Shown: positions 52,740-60,944 of the stretch, piece by piece
How positions within the stretch are numbered: position 1 is the stretch's first letter
Layout: each line of letters begins with the position of its first letter
NCBI GenBank assembly: GCA_025059205.1
Contig: JANXDS010000001.1
Span: 140,014-204,013 of the forward strand
Length of the DNA: 64,000 nucleotides
Reading direction: 5' to 3'
DNA from: Aigarchaeota archaeon
GTDB lineage: Archaea > Thermoproteota > Nitrososphaeria_A > Caldarchaeales > Wolframiiraptoraceae
Notes under the pieces: generated by a model
The model's input: only the letters and a program-made list of their open reading frames with translations
Told to the model about the DNA's origin: nothing
Databases searched by the model: none
Position numbers and translations under genes: made by a program

Positions 52740-54496
52740 TTTGTCCTCCTATAGTTTGTCGGCTTAAGCGCTCCGGCTAGGGTCTCGGATATGCGTCTTA
52801 TGTTCGCCTCGCATACCCTGTACAGTTCCTCGTAGACTTTCAGGGCATGCTCGAGGCACTCGTCGTAGGTCTTAGTTCCTCTGTTAACCATTTCCATGAA
52901 TTCCTCCACGAATTTTCTTGTATCGGGCGTAACGAGCCTTTCGTCTACGCCGGACAAAGCCTCGACGAGCCTCATGCCGAGTTCTGTCGGGTAAAAACTC
53001 TTGCCCCTCTTCACGGCGTAGCCCCTCTCTACCACTATCTTTGGATACTCGGCACGTGTAGCATCTGTTCCTATGCCATTCTTCTCCATGAGCTCAAGTA
53101 ACGCCGATTCCGTAAGCCTTGGTGGAGGTCTGGTTTTTTCTTCCTTCAACTCTGACTTAACAACCTCCAATACTTCACCAGGCGATAGTTTGGGTATAGG
53201 AGCATCCTTTGACATGAAGTACCCAAATACCTTAAAGAATCCTTTCTGGGTAATGACGGCACCCGATGCCTTAGTGACAGCGTCTCCTACGCTTATCTCT
53301 GCCGAGCTTTCCCTCAACTCAGCATCGTCAAACAACACGTTCGCGGCAAACCTCCTCGCTATGTATTCCCAGACAGTTTGCTTAAGCGATCCGTCTTTAG
53401 GATAAGGCTTTATGGGGTATATCGGAGGATGCGCACCGTCGTCCTTTCTTCCGTTGAACGGTTCGATTCGTATCTTTTCTAGGTCTCCAAGTAGCTCGGA
53501 TAGGTAGGACTGCGCTAGAGCCTTGATGGGTTCTTTGAAGTCAAAGTCGTGTCCGAATCTATTGGTCTCGGTTCTTGGGTAAGAACAGTAACCTTCAGCA
53601 TAAAGCTCCTCTGCCACCGAGAGCAGTGTGGCCGCTGAGATGCCCGTTATCTTCGTTAAGTCTTTGAGTAGCGTATCGGTATCGAGGGGTAAAGGTCTAC
53701 GAATCGTCTTTTGCCTCTCATCGTAGGACAGTACACGTCCAGTCTTTTGTCCATAGACGCTTTTCCAAATAGTCTTGGCCCTCTCAACGTCTTTCATGTT
53801 TTCGCTTTTAGCCTCAAACTCCTCACCATCCTTCGTCCTGAACTTTATCCTAATGTACCAGAACGGCTCAGGCTTGAAGGATATTATTTCTTTCTCCCGA
53901 TTAACGATGAAGCCCAGAGTGGGCGACTGGCAGGAGCCCCAGGATATGAGTCTGACTTTTTGGTGCTTTCTCGTTTCTTTTGTAAGTAGCCTTGTGAAGG
54001 CCGCCCCTGTTACTAGGTCAAAGTGCTGCCTGAGCATGGCCTTCATGACCCAATTCATGTTTAATGAGTCCTCGAGGTTGTTCCATGCTCTCCAAAGCTC
54101 GCCCGGGTTCGTCGAGTTAAACCTCATTCGTTTGTATGGCGCTTGGTTACCCCTGTTTGCCCTATAGATTGAAAGTATCTCATAACCGATCAACTCGCCC
54201 TCCGAGTCGTTGTCGGTCGCTATGATGAGCACCCCGTCTTTTTTGAAAGCCTTCTCAAGCTCTTTGTAAGACCTCTCATCTGAGACGACGTTCCTAAACT
54301 TTCTGACCGAAAAGAGCTTGGACGGATCCGTGTTGTTCCATTCATAACCTTCGGGGAAATCCGTGTTCAACACGTGTCCCCTAACAGAAGTGACATAAGC
54401 GTTTACGCCTCTGCTCTTCAGCACCCTGGCTATGCTCCTTGCAACGCTCGGCTTCTCCGCCACGACTATGTAGAGATACGTTTTGTCTTCGCTCAC
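52712..54496 (-). CDS. topA: Type IA DNA topoisomerase
   Basis: 594 residues from GTG 54496. The TOPRIM domain shows VVAEKPSVAR and ATDNDSEGE (94-100), and the active tyrosine is Y306 in CSYPRTETNRFG. The four-domain toroid is complete, ending after a KFVEEFMEMVNRG segment, with no C-terminal zinc fingers, as in archaeal topoisomerase III-like enzymes. It relaxes negative supercoils and decatenates DNA. Confidence 0.95.
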   Translation of the reverse strand: MSEDKTYLYIVVAEKPSVARSIARVLKSRGVNAYVTSVRGHVLNTDFPEGYEWNNTDPSKLFSVRKFRNVVSDERSYKELEKAFKKDGVLIIATDNDSEGELIGYEILSIYRANRGNQAPYKRMRFNSTNPGELWRAWNNLEDSLNMNWVMKAMLRQHFDLVTGAAFTRLLTKETRKHQKVRLISWGSCQSPTLGFIVNREKEIISFKPEPFWYIRIKFRTKDGEEFEAKSENMKDVERAKTIWKSVYGQKTGRVLSYDERQKTIRRPLPLDTDTLLKDLTKITGISAATLLSVAEELYAEGYCSYPRTETNRFGHDFDFKEPIKALAQSYLSELLGDLEKIRIEPFNGRKDDGAHPPIYPIKPYPKDGSLKQTVWEYIARRFAANVLFDDAELRESSAEISVGDAVTKASGAVITQKGFFKVFGYFMSKDAPIPKLSPGEVLEVVKSELKEEKTRPPPRLTESALLELMEKNGIGTDATRAEYPKIVVERGYAVKRGKSFYPTELGMRLVEALSGVDERLVTPDTRKFVEEFMEMVNRGTKTYDECLEHALKVYEELYRVCEANIRRISETLAGALKPTNYRRTNYDLQSNST

Positions 54497-54575
54497 ACAA
54501 ATCCGACCCTATCGACATGAATGCACGAATTCTTTACTTTATTACGTTTATGTTCATACATCGTAAAGTTCTACA

Positions 54576-54588
54576 CAAGAAATAAATA
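54576..54588 (+). promoter_or_regulatory. TATA box of the cupin gene
   Basis: AGAAATAAATACC is centred about 31 bases before ATG 54613, implying a leaderless or nearly leaderless mRNA. Confidence 0.45.
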
Positions 54589-54612
54589 CCTACGAAATCT
54601 ACAATACAATCC

Positions 54613-54978
54613 ATGAGTGGAAGGAGCGAGTCGTGCTATAGATGGGCCGACATCCCGGAGGATAAGTTAAAACCTGACATAAGCAGGAGAGCAATACATG
54701 GAGAAAATCTGACGATTAGCATGTTCACCCTCAAGAAAGGAGCAAAGGTTGATTCGCATAAGCATATTAACGAGCAGATGAGTTACGTTCTGTCCGGAGC
54801 TGTCAAGTTCATCATGCCGGATGGAAAGGAACATGTAGTGTCGCAAGGGATGGTGATACATTTTCCACCCAATGTTGAGCATGCTGCCCTAGCGTTAGAA
54901 GACTCGGTTGTTATAGATGTCTTTAGTCCTCCGAGAGAAGACTGGAAAAAAGGCGCTGACCAATACCTAAGAAAATAA
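54613..54978 (+). CDS. Small cupin-domain protein
   Basis: 121 residues, a single cupin barrel. Metal-site motifs are VDSHKHINEQMSYVLSG (His, His, Glu at about 51-58) and HFPPNVEHAAL (His near 97). Single-domain cupins bind Fe, Zn or Mn and act as isomerases, dioxygenases or sensors; no function can be picked here. It precedes the FAD synthase gene by about 65 bases. Confidence 0.82.
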   Translation: MSGRSESCYRWADIPEDKLKPDISRRAIHGENLTISMFTLKKGAKVDSHKHINEQMSYVLSGAVKFIMPDGKEHVVSQGMVIHFPPNVEHAALALEDSVVIDVFSPPREDWKKGADQYLRK

Positions 54979-55043
54979 AATGTTTAAAAAAGTGTTGTCC
55001 GTCTTATCAAAAATAATGGGCGACGTCTTTGAAGGTCGACATC

Positions 55044-55505
55044 ATGCGAAAGAAAACAGTCTTGGCATCTGGTGCGTTCGACATCCTTCATCCCGGTCAC
55101 GTAAAATTTTTGGAAGAAGCGAAGCGTGCAGGTGGTAAAAGCTCGAAGCTCATAGTGATAGTTGCCAGGAATAAGACCATCAAAGAAAACAAGGGAAGGG
55201 ACGCGATATTCAGTGAGAAGGCTAGGCTTTCCATGGTTCAGGCATTAAAGCCCGTGGACAAGGCTGTCTTGGGACACAGACCATTCTCCTTCGAAAAGGT
55301 GGTCAAAAAGTATAAGCCGGATATCGTGGTCTTTGGTTACGACCAAAATTGGCTCATGGAACGATTCAAAGAGTTATGCCGAAGAAAGGGATGGAACATC
55401 AAGGTTAAGGTATTAAAGAAGTATAACCTTGGAAGCCTTAACAGTAGCTCGGACGTAATAAAGAAGATAAAAAAGCTTCAGATAATCAAAAGAAAATCAG
55501 GATGA
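55044..55505 (+). CDS. ribL: FAD synthase/cytidylyltransferase-family enzyme (RibL-like)
   Basis: 153 residues from ATG 55044 (TTG 55029 would add five). The nucleotidyltransferase motifs are VLASGAFDILHPGHVKFLEEA (HxGH near 17-20) and a C-terminal segment with NSSSDVIKKI in place of the usual ISTTEII. The length and the KENKGRDAIFSEKARL segment match archaeal RibL, which joins FMN and an adenylyl group. Glycerol-3-phosphate cytidylyltransferase is a possible alternative. Confidence 0.82.
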   Translation: MRKKTVLASGAFDILHPGHVKFLEEAKRAGGKSSKLIVIVARNKTIKENKGRDAIFSEKARLSMVQALKPVDKAVLGHRPFSFEKVVKKYKPDIVVFGYDQNWLMERFKELCRRKGWNIKVKVLKKYNLGSLNSSSDVIKKIKKLQIIKRKSG

Positions 55506-55674
55506 TGCCTGCGATTATTAACAACACCACCATAAATACCATCAACCCGCTCGCAATTGAGAGAACGAAAGAAGGTGTTATGAGCCAGTAGAGTAATAGG
55601 AAACCAAAGATGAGTATGATCGCTCCAAGAATTTTCGACCATATTTTAACCAGATACGACTTAATGGTGCTCAT
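55486..55674 (-). CDS. Small membrane protein
   Basis: 62 residues forming two hydrophobic helices (about 13-34 and 38-61) joined by a short loop, with a basic N-terminus (YLVKIWSKILG) that should stay inside. It is convergent with the FAD synthase gene and overlaps its end by 20 bases. A GTAAATATAATTC element about 45 bases upstream could be its promoter. Function unknown. Confidence 0.6.
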   Translation of the reverse strand: MSTIKSYLVKIWSKILGAIILIFGFLLLYWLITPSFVLSIASGLMVFMVVLLIIAGIILIFF

Positions 55675-55855
55675 ACCTTTTCGCTATCTTGTGCCACTGA
55701 GAATTATATTTACGTTTGCGCGAGTTGGTAGAATTTGTAGGCAAGATATTATGAGATTTGATAAACGGATACTCTCGATGTGATATTCCTTCTCAGATTT
55801 CTAAGAAGGGCTAAATACTTCGCCGAACGATGTGGTTTCCGAAGGTAGATAATAA

Positions 55856-56488
55856 ATGAAAATACCAGGAATAACGAGAAAAAAGGATGAGGAGGTAAGG
55901 GTAATAGGAGTACCCGATATGGGCTTTGCCAGAGATAGACTCATGGACGTTATTACGCAGCTTAAGATCCAGGCAGAGAAGCTGAACAGAACGTCCCAGA
56001 GACTCGCAGCAAGGGGTAAGGAACTTTTCGAGATGTGCGTAAGGGCAGAGCAGGAGAGGGACAAGGGTAGGGCGACGATATACGCTAACGAAATAGCTCA
56101 GCTCAGGAAGATATCGCGTACGATACTGAAGAGCCAGCTTTCATTGGAGAAGGTAATCCTAAGGCTTGAGACCGTGAAGGAATTCGGAGACGTCATGAAC
56201 GTCATAGGTCCGGCGACGAGCATAATAAGACAAGTGCAGTCAGAGATTTCCGGTTTGGTCCCGGAGGTTGCCTACAATCTGAGACAAGTTGACGAGACGT
56301 TAGAGAGCATAATCGCCGAAGTTGGAAGCGTAACGGGTGCATCTGTCCAAGTGATGGTGAGCGACAGCGAAGCACAAAGGATACTCGAAGAGGCTGCCGA
56401 GATAGCAGCACAGCGTACAAAGATCACGTTTCCCGACTTACCAGAAGGTTACAGACACCTAGAGACGTCGACCGAGCCGAAGCAGTAA
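55856..56488 (+). CDS. cdvB: ESCRT-III-like cell-division protein (CdvB family)
   Basis: 210 residues, Snf7 fold: a basic first helix (ITRKKDEE, then GFARDRLMDVITQLKIQ), long helices two to five rich in Leu/Arg, and an acidic C-terminal part. Near residue 195 is FPDLPEGY, similar to the MIM2 pattern bound by the MIT domain of the Vps4-like ATPase CdvC. A winged-helix C-terminus (the CdvA-binding part of some CdvB proteins) is absent, so it resembles the CdvB1/B2 paralogues. It forms membrane-constricting filaments. cdvA and cdvC are not in this window. Confidence 0.9.
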   Translation: MKIPGITRKKDEEVRVIGVPDMGFARDRLMDVITQLKIQAEKLNRTSQRLAARGKELFEMCVRAEQERDKGRATIYANEIAQLRKISRTILKSQLSLEKVILRLETVKEFGDVMNVIGPATSIIRQVQSEISGLVPEVAYNLRQVDETLESIIAEVGSVTGASVQVMVSDSEAQRILEEAAEIAAQRTKITFPDLPEGYRHLETSTEPKQ

Positions 56489-56681
56489 AACTCAATACCT
56501 ACCGCATCGACGTTCCGATAATCCACTAATATTAAACCTAGTCATTGATTTATTTTTTGATACTACGTGTCGTTTCTGGTGACGTCCAAGACCCTTAACT
56601 CAAACTTATAAATAATGCTGTAACGTCTACGCCGATCATCCTAAGTATTATTCAGAGATTGTAGCAAAAATATGCGTGTGG

Positions 56682-57086
56682 TTATTTTCTTTTTAGTTGA
56701 ACAAGCTCGTACAGGACACCGTGAAGGTGTTTTGGGTTTACAAATGCTATGAACATGCCCAAGACGTCGCTTACTGGCTCCTCGCCCACGAATGACATTC
56801 CAAGTTTCCTTAACCTATCAACTTCTTCCTTTATATTGTCAACCTCCACGCCGATATGATGCAAGCCTTCTCCTTTCTCCTCAAGCGATCTATAAATGTC
56901 AGAATCAGTAGATAGGGGTTGCAAAAGTTCGACTATCACGTCATCAAACTTTATCCACACGAGTTTCAGCCTGCCTTCGTCTATTACATGTTCTCCAATC
57001 AAAGAACCGTTCAGCAATCCTAAGAAAGTTTCTTTTGCACGATCGGCATCCTTTACGAGTATGCTGATATGATGCAGCCTTACCAT
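56682..57086 (-). CDS. Glyoxalase-fold protein, probable methylmalonyl-CoA epimerase
   Basis: 134 residues of the vicinal oxygen chelate fold in two halves. Metal ligands appear at VRLHHISILV (His near 5), GLHHIGVEV (His near 76) and VLYELVQ (Glu near 127), the pattern of methylmalonyl-CoA epimerases. It would interconvert the R and S forms of methylmalonyl-CoA, but the mutase is not nearby, so the substrate remains an inference. Confidence 0.8.
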   Translation of the reverse strand: MVRLHHISILVKDADRAKETFLGLLNGSLIGEHVIDEGRLKLVWIKFDDVIVELLQPLSTDSDIYRSLEEKGEGLHHIGVEVDNIKEEVDRLRKLGMSFVGEEPVSDVLGMFIAFVNPKHLHGVLYELVQLKRK

Positions 57087-57134
57087 GTTACATCATGTTT
57101 GGAGAATACGTATTAAGTGTTACGCTGACCGCAG

Positions 57135-57989
57135 CTAATGATGGTGCGAGAATACCCTGCTCAGCTCTTCGTAGTCTTCCAGACTCATCGACCAACCTAC
57201 AGATCCTGCATTTTCTCTGACATGCTCGAGCTTTATGGCTTTTGGTATCGCTATAACGCTCGGCCTCCTTACAACCCAGTTTAGGGCTACTTGAGATGGT
57301 GTCTTTCTATACTTGTCTGCTAAACTTTGCAGAGTATCCGCTTTGTACTTCTCTAGGTACCTCCTAGGTTCCGAGAGCTTACCACGTCCAAGCGGACTGT
57401 ACGCTATCACTGTGATTTTCTCTTTCTCACAAAATGGTAGCAGTTCGCGCTCTATGCTTCTCTCTAGTAGACTATACTCGACTTGGTTCGACACTATCTC
57501 CTCCCTAGCGAGCGATGCCATGGCCTCCTCCATCTCGCTTACCGAAAAGTTGCTGACGCCTATGAACCTCACAAGACCGTCCTTGACGAGCCTCTCCATA
57601 GCTCTCATGGTCTCCCTGATGGGTATCCTCGGGTTTGGCCAGTGAATCTGGTAGAGGTCTATGACCTTGACGTTAAGCCTGCTTAGGCTCGCCTTTGCCG
57701 ACTTTATAACTGACTCGTAGGACAGATGCTCCGGAGATACCTTCGTCGCCACGAAGACCTCGACATTCGAACCCGCTATCGCTCTTCCCACGACTTCTTC
57801 GGAATGTCCCGCACCGTACGCCTCAGCCGTGTCGATCAACGTCATGCCCAGTTCTATTCCAAGCTTAAGGGCCGCTATTGCTTCAGCGTCCCTGCCCTCA
57901 TCCCTGGTGTAGAACCCTCCTATGCCCCAGGTCCCTTGACCCAGGACTGGAACCTTCCAACCGGTCTTGCCCAGCTCCCTGTGTTCCAC
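57135..57989 (-). CDS. Aldo/keto reductase
   Basis: 284 residues, TIM barrel. The catalytic tetrad is visible: Asp in LIDTAEAYG (near 53), Tyr at 58, Lys in FVATKVSP (near 82) and His in QIHWPNP (near 115). NADPH-binding segments lie near the C-terminus (VIAIPKAIKLEHVREN). It starts at GTG 57989 with GAGGTATAGGC before it. It lies downstream of the hairpin at 58029-58075 that follows rpl10. Substrate unknown. Confidence 0.9.
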   Translation of the reverse strand: MEHRELGKTGWKVPVLGQGTWGIGGFYTRDEGRDAEAIAALKLGIELGMTLIDTAEAYGAGHSEEVVGRAIAGSNVEVFVATKVSPEHLSYESVIKSAKASLSRLNVKVIDLYQIHWPNPRIPIRETMRAMERLVKDGLVRFIGVSNFSVSEMEEAMASLAREEIVSNQVEYSLLERSIERELLPFCEKEKITVIAYSPLGRGKLSEPRRYLEKYKADTLQSLADKYRKTPSQVALNWVVRRPSVIAIPKAIKLEHVRENAGSVGWSMSLEDYEELSRVFSHHH

Positions 57990-58028
57990 GCCTATACCTC
58001 AGATATGGTGGGATTTCTAGATTTCTGA

Positions 58029-58075
58029 ATTAGTTCAGCATGGAGGAAAAAATTTTTTCACGATGCTGAACTAAT
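58029..58075 (-). repeat. Nested inverted repeat after the ribosomal protein operon
   Basis: ATTAGTTCAGCAT (58029-58041) and ATGCTGAACTAAT (58063-58075) form a perfect 13-bp inverted repeat. The 21-base loop holds a second perfect 14-bp palindrome GAAAAAATTTTTTC (58046-58059). On the minus strand this follows the rpl10 stop by about 45 bases and could be a terminator or RNA processing site, or an operator for the aldo/keto reductase gene. Confidence 0.6.
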
Positions 58076-58119
58076 CGCGGTGGTACGCGATACCTCTAGT
58101 ACTGTGGTCGTATCGTCCT

Positions 58120-58983
58120 CTACTGAACCTTGGCCGCGGATTGTAGCGAAAGTGCTTCTACATGAGCCTTTCTGAGGAGATACGGGAGCGTATCTTTCGT
58201 TATATACGACGCCTCTATGGCAACGGCAAGTGCTTTCATGTAGGCGAGCGCTATGATGTGCGCCAAAGTTTCTCTGGTTACGTAGCCTACGTTCACGGCA
58301 AAGTTGAATGCATCCTTTACCGCCGACGCTATATCTTGCTTCACCTTGTCTAAATCTATGATTAACTCATCACCGGAGTAAATCCTACCTCCTTCGTAAG
58401 CCGCCTTGATGTTTATCCCCTTCAACACGGCCTTTATGTCTAACTTCATTAGAAGGCTAGCCAGGGCTGAAGATATCACGTCGCCCTTCTTCGCTACAAG
58501 TGTATCTTTAGCTATCCATATGCTGCCGCCATCTATCCTCGTCGGTATCCTCATCTTACCCAGCTCGCTCAGTATAGGGCCTGGCGGTATGCCCGTGTTG
58601 CACTCTGGAATTATAACGTCAACGTCAGCCTTTTCACCCGACTTCGCATGCATAAGCACTTTATTCTTTTGCAATATGAGTGCGAGCTTAAACGCCGATA
58701 GGTTGGTGAATATGAAACCGATGGGTCCAGTCTTATCTTCCACGAGGTTTTTTATTTGTGGCATGTTGGCTTTCTCAGCCGCTTTTACGAATAGTGTTTT
58801 CTTAGTTATCTTAAATACGCTATCTTGCCTAAGCTTTGCCCTAAGCTCATGTAGGACGCTTGCCCTTGCGCCCGTAAGCTCGAACACGGCGATCGTTGGA
58901 TGCTTTTCTATATACTCCACAAGTTCGGCTAACTCGCGCTCCTTCCAAGCCTTGCCAGCCCTTTTCTTCAAGACTAAAGCCAA
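58120..58983 (-). CDS. rpl10: Large-subunit ribosomal protein L10 (P0)
   Basis: 287 residues from TTG 58983 with GGTGAG before it. The rRNA-binding N-domain (ERELAELVEYIEKHPTIAVFELTG) and the inserted domain II with TGIPPGPILSELGKMRIPT are present, as is the helical spine that binds L12 dimers. The familiar acidic tail ending in a GLFG-like motif is missing; the protein ends SLQSAAKVQ. It anchors the stalk on 23S rRNA. Last gene of the ribosomal series; rpl12, which often follows, is absent. Confidence 0.95.
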   Translation of the reverse strand: MALVLKKRAGKAWKERELAELVEYIEKHPTIAVFELTGARASVLHELRAKLRQDSVFKITKKTLFVKAAEKANMPQIKNLVEDKTGPIGFIFTNLSAFKLALILQKNKVLMHAKSGEKADVDVIIPECNTGIPPGPILSELGKMRIPTRIDGGSIWIAKDTLVAKKGDVISSALASLLMKLDIKAVLKGINIKAAYEGGRIYSGDELIIDLDKVKQDIASAVKDAFNFAVNVGYVTRETLAHIIALAYMKALAVAIEASYITKDTLPYLLRKAHVEALSLQSAAKVQ

Positions 58984-59028
58984 GTTATCTCACCAGCCCC
59001 CAACATACCGGCCTAACATGCTTCTCAC

Positions 59029-59700
59029 CTACTTCTCCTCGATTTCAACCTTTACGGGCTCTCCCATGGTTTTTTTGACGTAGATGGATGCCAGGTTCCT
59101 GAATCTTTTCTCCAACTTTTCCACTATTCTGCTGATCACGGCCTCCGCATTTTCGGCCAGAGCCCTAGAGTCCATGCTTTCTATTCCAATACTGCAGCCG
59201 AGAGTCGGTCCTTTTCTCAACCTGAGGGTTACACTCCTCGAATACTTTTCTACGAACTTCTCGAGTTCCGTGCCTGGAGGTATGGGGATGGGCGCCTTCC
59301 CCTTCGCACCGAGCGCTGCGCCAAGCGCCTTCGCCGCTATGCTCATCATGGACGGGTCGACGAGAAAGTAGTCATAACTTCTCGCAAGCTTCTTTGCCAT
59401 CTTCTTGTTACCTACTATAGCTTCCAAGTCTTCTTTTCCTAAAACCTTGTCCACGAGCGGTATCCTTTCTGCCCTAAGCGCTAGGTCACCAGATGCTATC
59501 ACGCATATCCTTCTCTTTTTTCCAAGACCGTGCGGAAGTTCGATGGTTTCCGTAAACCTGTTTTCAGGTTTTGAGAGGTCCACGTCTTTGATGTTCAGGA
59601 TTAGCTCAACCGATTGGACGAACTTTCTGGCGGGTGACTTCTTCGCCGCTTCTATTGCATCCAACAGCCTTGACGATATGGTTCTTAACAAGTTAACCAC
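59029..59700 (-). CDS. rpl1: Large-subunit ribosomal protein L1
   Basis: 223 residues starting at GTG 59700, overlapping the rpl11 end by eight bases. Family segments: NRFTETIELPHGLGKKRRICV, DYFLVDPSMMSIAAKALG and the C-terminal Lys/Arg-rich strand IYVKKTMGEPVKVEIEEK. L1 binds the 23S stalk and in archaea often represses its own operon mRNA by binding a copy of the rRNA site. Confidence 0.96.
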   Translation of the reverse strand: MVNLLRTISSRLLDAIEAAKKSPARKFVQSVELILNIKDVDLSKPENRFTETIELPHGLGKKRRICVIASGDLALRAERIPLVDKVLGKEDLEAIVGNKKMAKKLARSYDYFLVDPSMMSIAAKALGAALGAKGKAPIPIPPGTELEKFVEKYSRSVTLRLRKGPTLGCSIGIESMDSRALAENAEAVISRIVEKLEKRFRNLASIYVKKTMGEPVKVEIEEK

Positions 59701-60175
59701 CTAACCTGCTATCGTAAAGACCTGAATCTATATCTTTAAGGACTTGTTTAGGCTCTTTGCCGTCGACCTTTATCCCCATACTCACGCACGTACCAACAAC
59801 CTGCTTCAAGGCTGCTTTTAAGGTCTTGGCACGTAAGTCGGACATCTTTATCTTTGCTATCTTAATGGCAGAATCTATCGATATGTTGCCGATGTACTCT
59901 TTGCCAGGATTACCCGAACCTTTCCCGACTGCCGCCTCCTTTACTATTAAGGCCGCAACCGTTGGTGTTCCTACCTTAACCGAAAATTCCTTTGTATCTG
60001 TGTTAACAGTTATCTCGACTGGAACGCGCATGCCCATGAACTCTGCAGTAACCTCGTTTATCTTTTCCACAACCATGAGTACGTTCAACCCAAGCGGTCC
60101 TAAGGATGAACCTATGGGAGGCCCTGCCGTGGCCTTGCCTCCTTCTATGATGAACTTGAAGTGTTTTTCGGGCAT
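59693..60175 (-). CDS. rpl11: Large-subunit ribosomal protein L11
   Basis: 160 residues. The N-domain has the proline-rich GKATAGPPIGSSLGPLGLN, and the rRNA-binding C-domain has GKEYIGNISIDSAIKIAKIKMSDL and the VGTCVSMGIKVDG helix. It sits at the GTPase centre with L10. It starts two bases after the spt5 stop. Confidence 0.97.
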   Translation of the reverse strand: MPEKHFKFIIEGGKATAGPPIGSSLGPLGLNVLMVVEKINEVTAEFMGMRVPVEITVNTDTKEFSVKVGTPTVAALIVKEAAVGKGSGNPGKEYIGNISIDSAIKIAKIKMSDLRAKTLKAALKQVVGTCVSMGIKVDGKEPKQVLKDIDSGLYDSRLGG

Positions 60176-60177
60176 GC

Positions 60178-60645
60178 CTAACTCACACCCCCTCCTTTCT
60201 GTGAAGAAAGTATTCTTATTTGGTCAGCTGACACCGATATCGGCAGGGGGAATGCTGCCTCCGACAACTCAACAGTAACCTCCTTCTTGGCCTTATCGAC
60301 CCTTATGACTTTGCCAGTTATCCCTTTCAGCGGGCCTGCGGTTATCTCGACTGTGTCGCCTTCCGAAAGCATGTCTATTACGGGTTTCTCGACCAGGTGG
60401 TTAGATATTTCCTTTATATCTATTGGAATAGCAGGTCTACTCTTTACGTGTCTGATCCCTTGTAGGAGAGCGTTTATCACTTCCTTGTTCTTTGCTTCAA
60501 CAAAGATGTAACCCTTGATATCTGGGAGCGTTAGGATAGAGGCTACCTCGGCGTTCTCGCCCCTTATCCTGCCCTCCAGTATTCTGGCTACATTTCTCTC
60601 TTGTCCTACCGTCGTCTTTATTGCGAACAGCTTATACTTCTCCAC
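60178..60645 (-). CDS. spt5: Transcription elongation factor Spt5 (NusG)
   Basis: 155 residues from GTG 60645, with GAGGT six bases before it (TTG 60651 is the alternative). The NGN domain spans about 1-90 (FAIKTTVGQERNVARIL, IKGYIFVEA) and the KOW domain is EGDTVEITAGPLKGITGKVIRVDKAKKEV. Archaeal Spt5 binds the polymerase clamp with Spt4 and raises processivity. It lies in the classic secE-spt5-rpl11-rpl1-rpl10 order. Confidence 0.95.
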   Translation of the reverse strand: MEKYKLFAIKTTVGQERNVARILEGRIRGENAEVASILTLPDIKGYIFVEAKNKEVINALLQGIRHVKSRPAIPIDIKEISNHLVEKPVIDMLSEGDTVEITAGPLKGITGKVIRVDKAKKEVTVELSEAAFPLPISVSADQIRILSSQKGGGVS

Positions 60646-60714
60646 ACTCAAACCTCAGCATCTCCGAGCCTTAATGCACGTCGGACTTTTAATTACCTCC
60701 TTTAACCAAGCCGT

Positions 60715-60725
60715 CCTTAAATATC
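60715..60725 (-). promoter_or_regulatory. TATA box ahead of spt5
   Basis: On the minus strand GATATTTAAGG lies between secE and spt5, about 75 bases before GTG 60645. It could add transcription to the ribosomal genes independent of secE. Confidence 0.3.
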
Positions 60726-60755
60726 TATTTTTTGCCTACCTAATGTCCTTTGATG

Positions 60756-60926
60756 TTAGATCGTCTGGAGGGCTAGGGCCACAAACCTTACTATAAAGGC
60801 GATCACGCCTAGCAAGACTATGCCCAGGAACGTGATCTTTAAAGCTGTTATAAACTCGGCCCTAGTGGGCTTCTTAGCCACTTTCATGAGTGTCTTTACA
60901 GATTTAAAGAACTCGATAAGCTTCAT
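60756..60926 (-). CDS. secE: Protein translocase SecE/Sec61-gamma subunit
   Basis: A 56-residue protein that is easy to overlook because of its size. It has an amphipathic first helix (MKLIEFFKSVKTLMKVAKKP), the conserved TRAEFITALKITFLG and one membrane helix (GIVLLGVIAFIVRFVALAL). It clamps SecY in the membrane. Position directly upstream of spt5 is conserved across archaea and supports the call. Confidence 0.94.
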   Translation of the reverse strand: MKLIEFFKSVKTLMKVAKKPTRAEFITALKITFLGIVLLGVIAFIVRFVALALQTI

Positions 60927-60944
60927 GTTTTTCACCGGTCTTCT

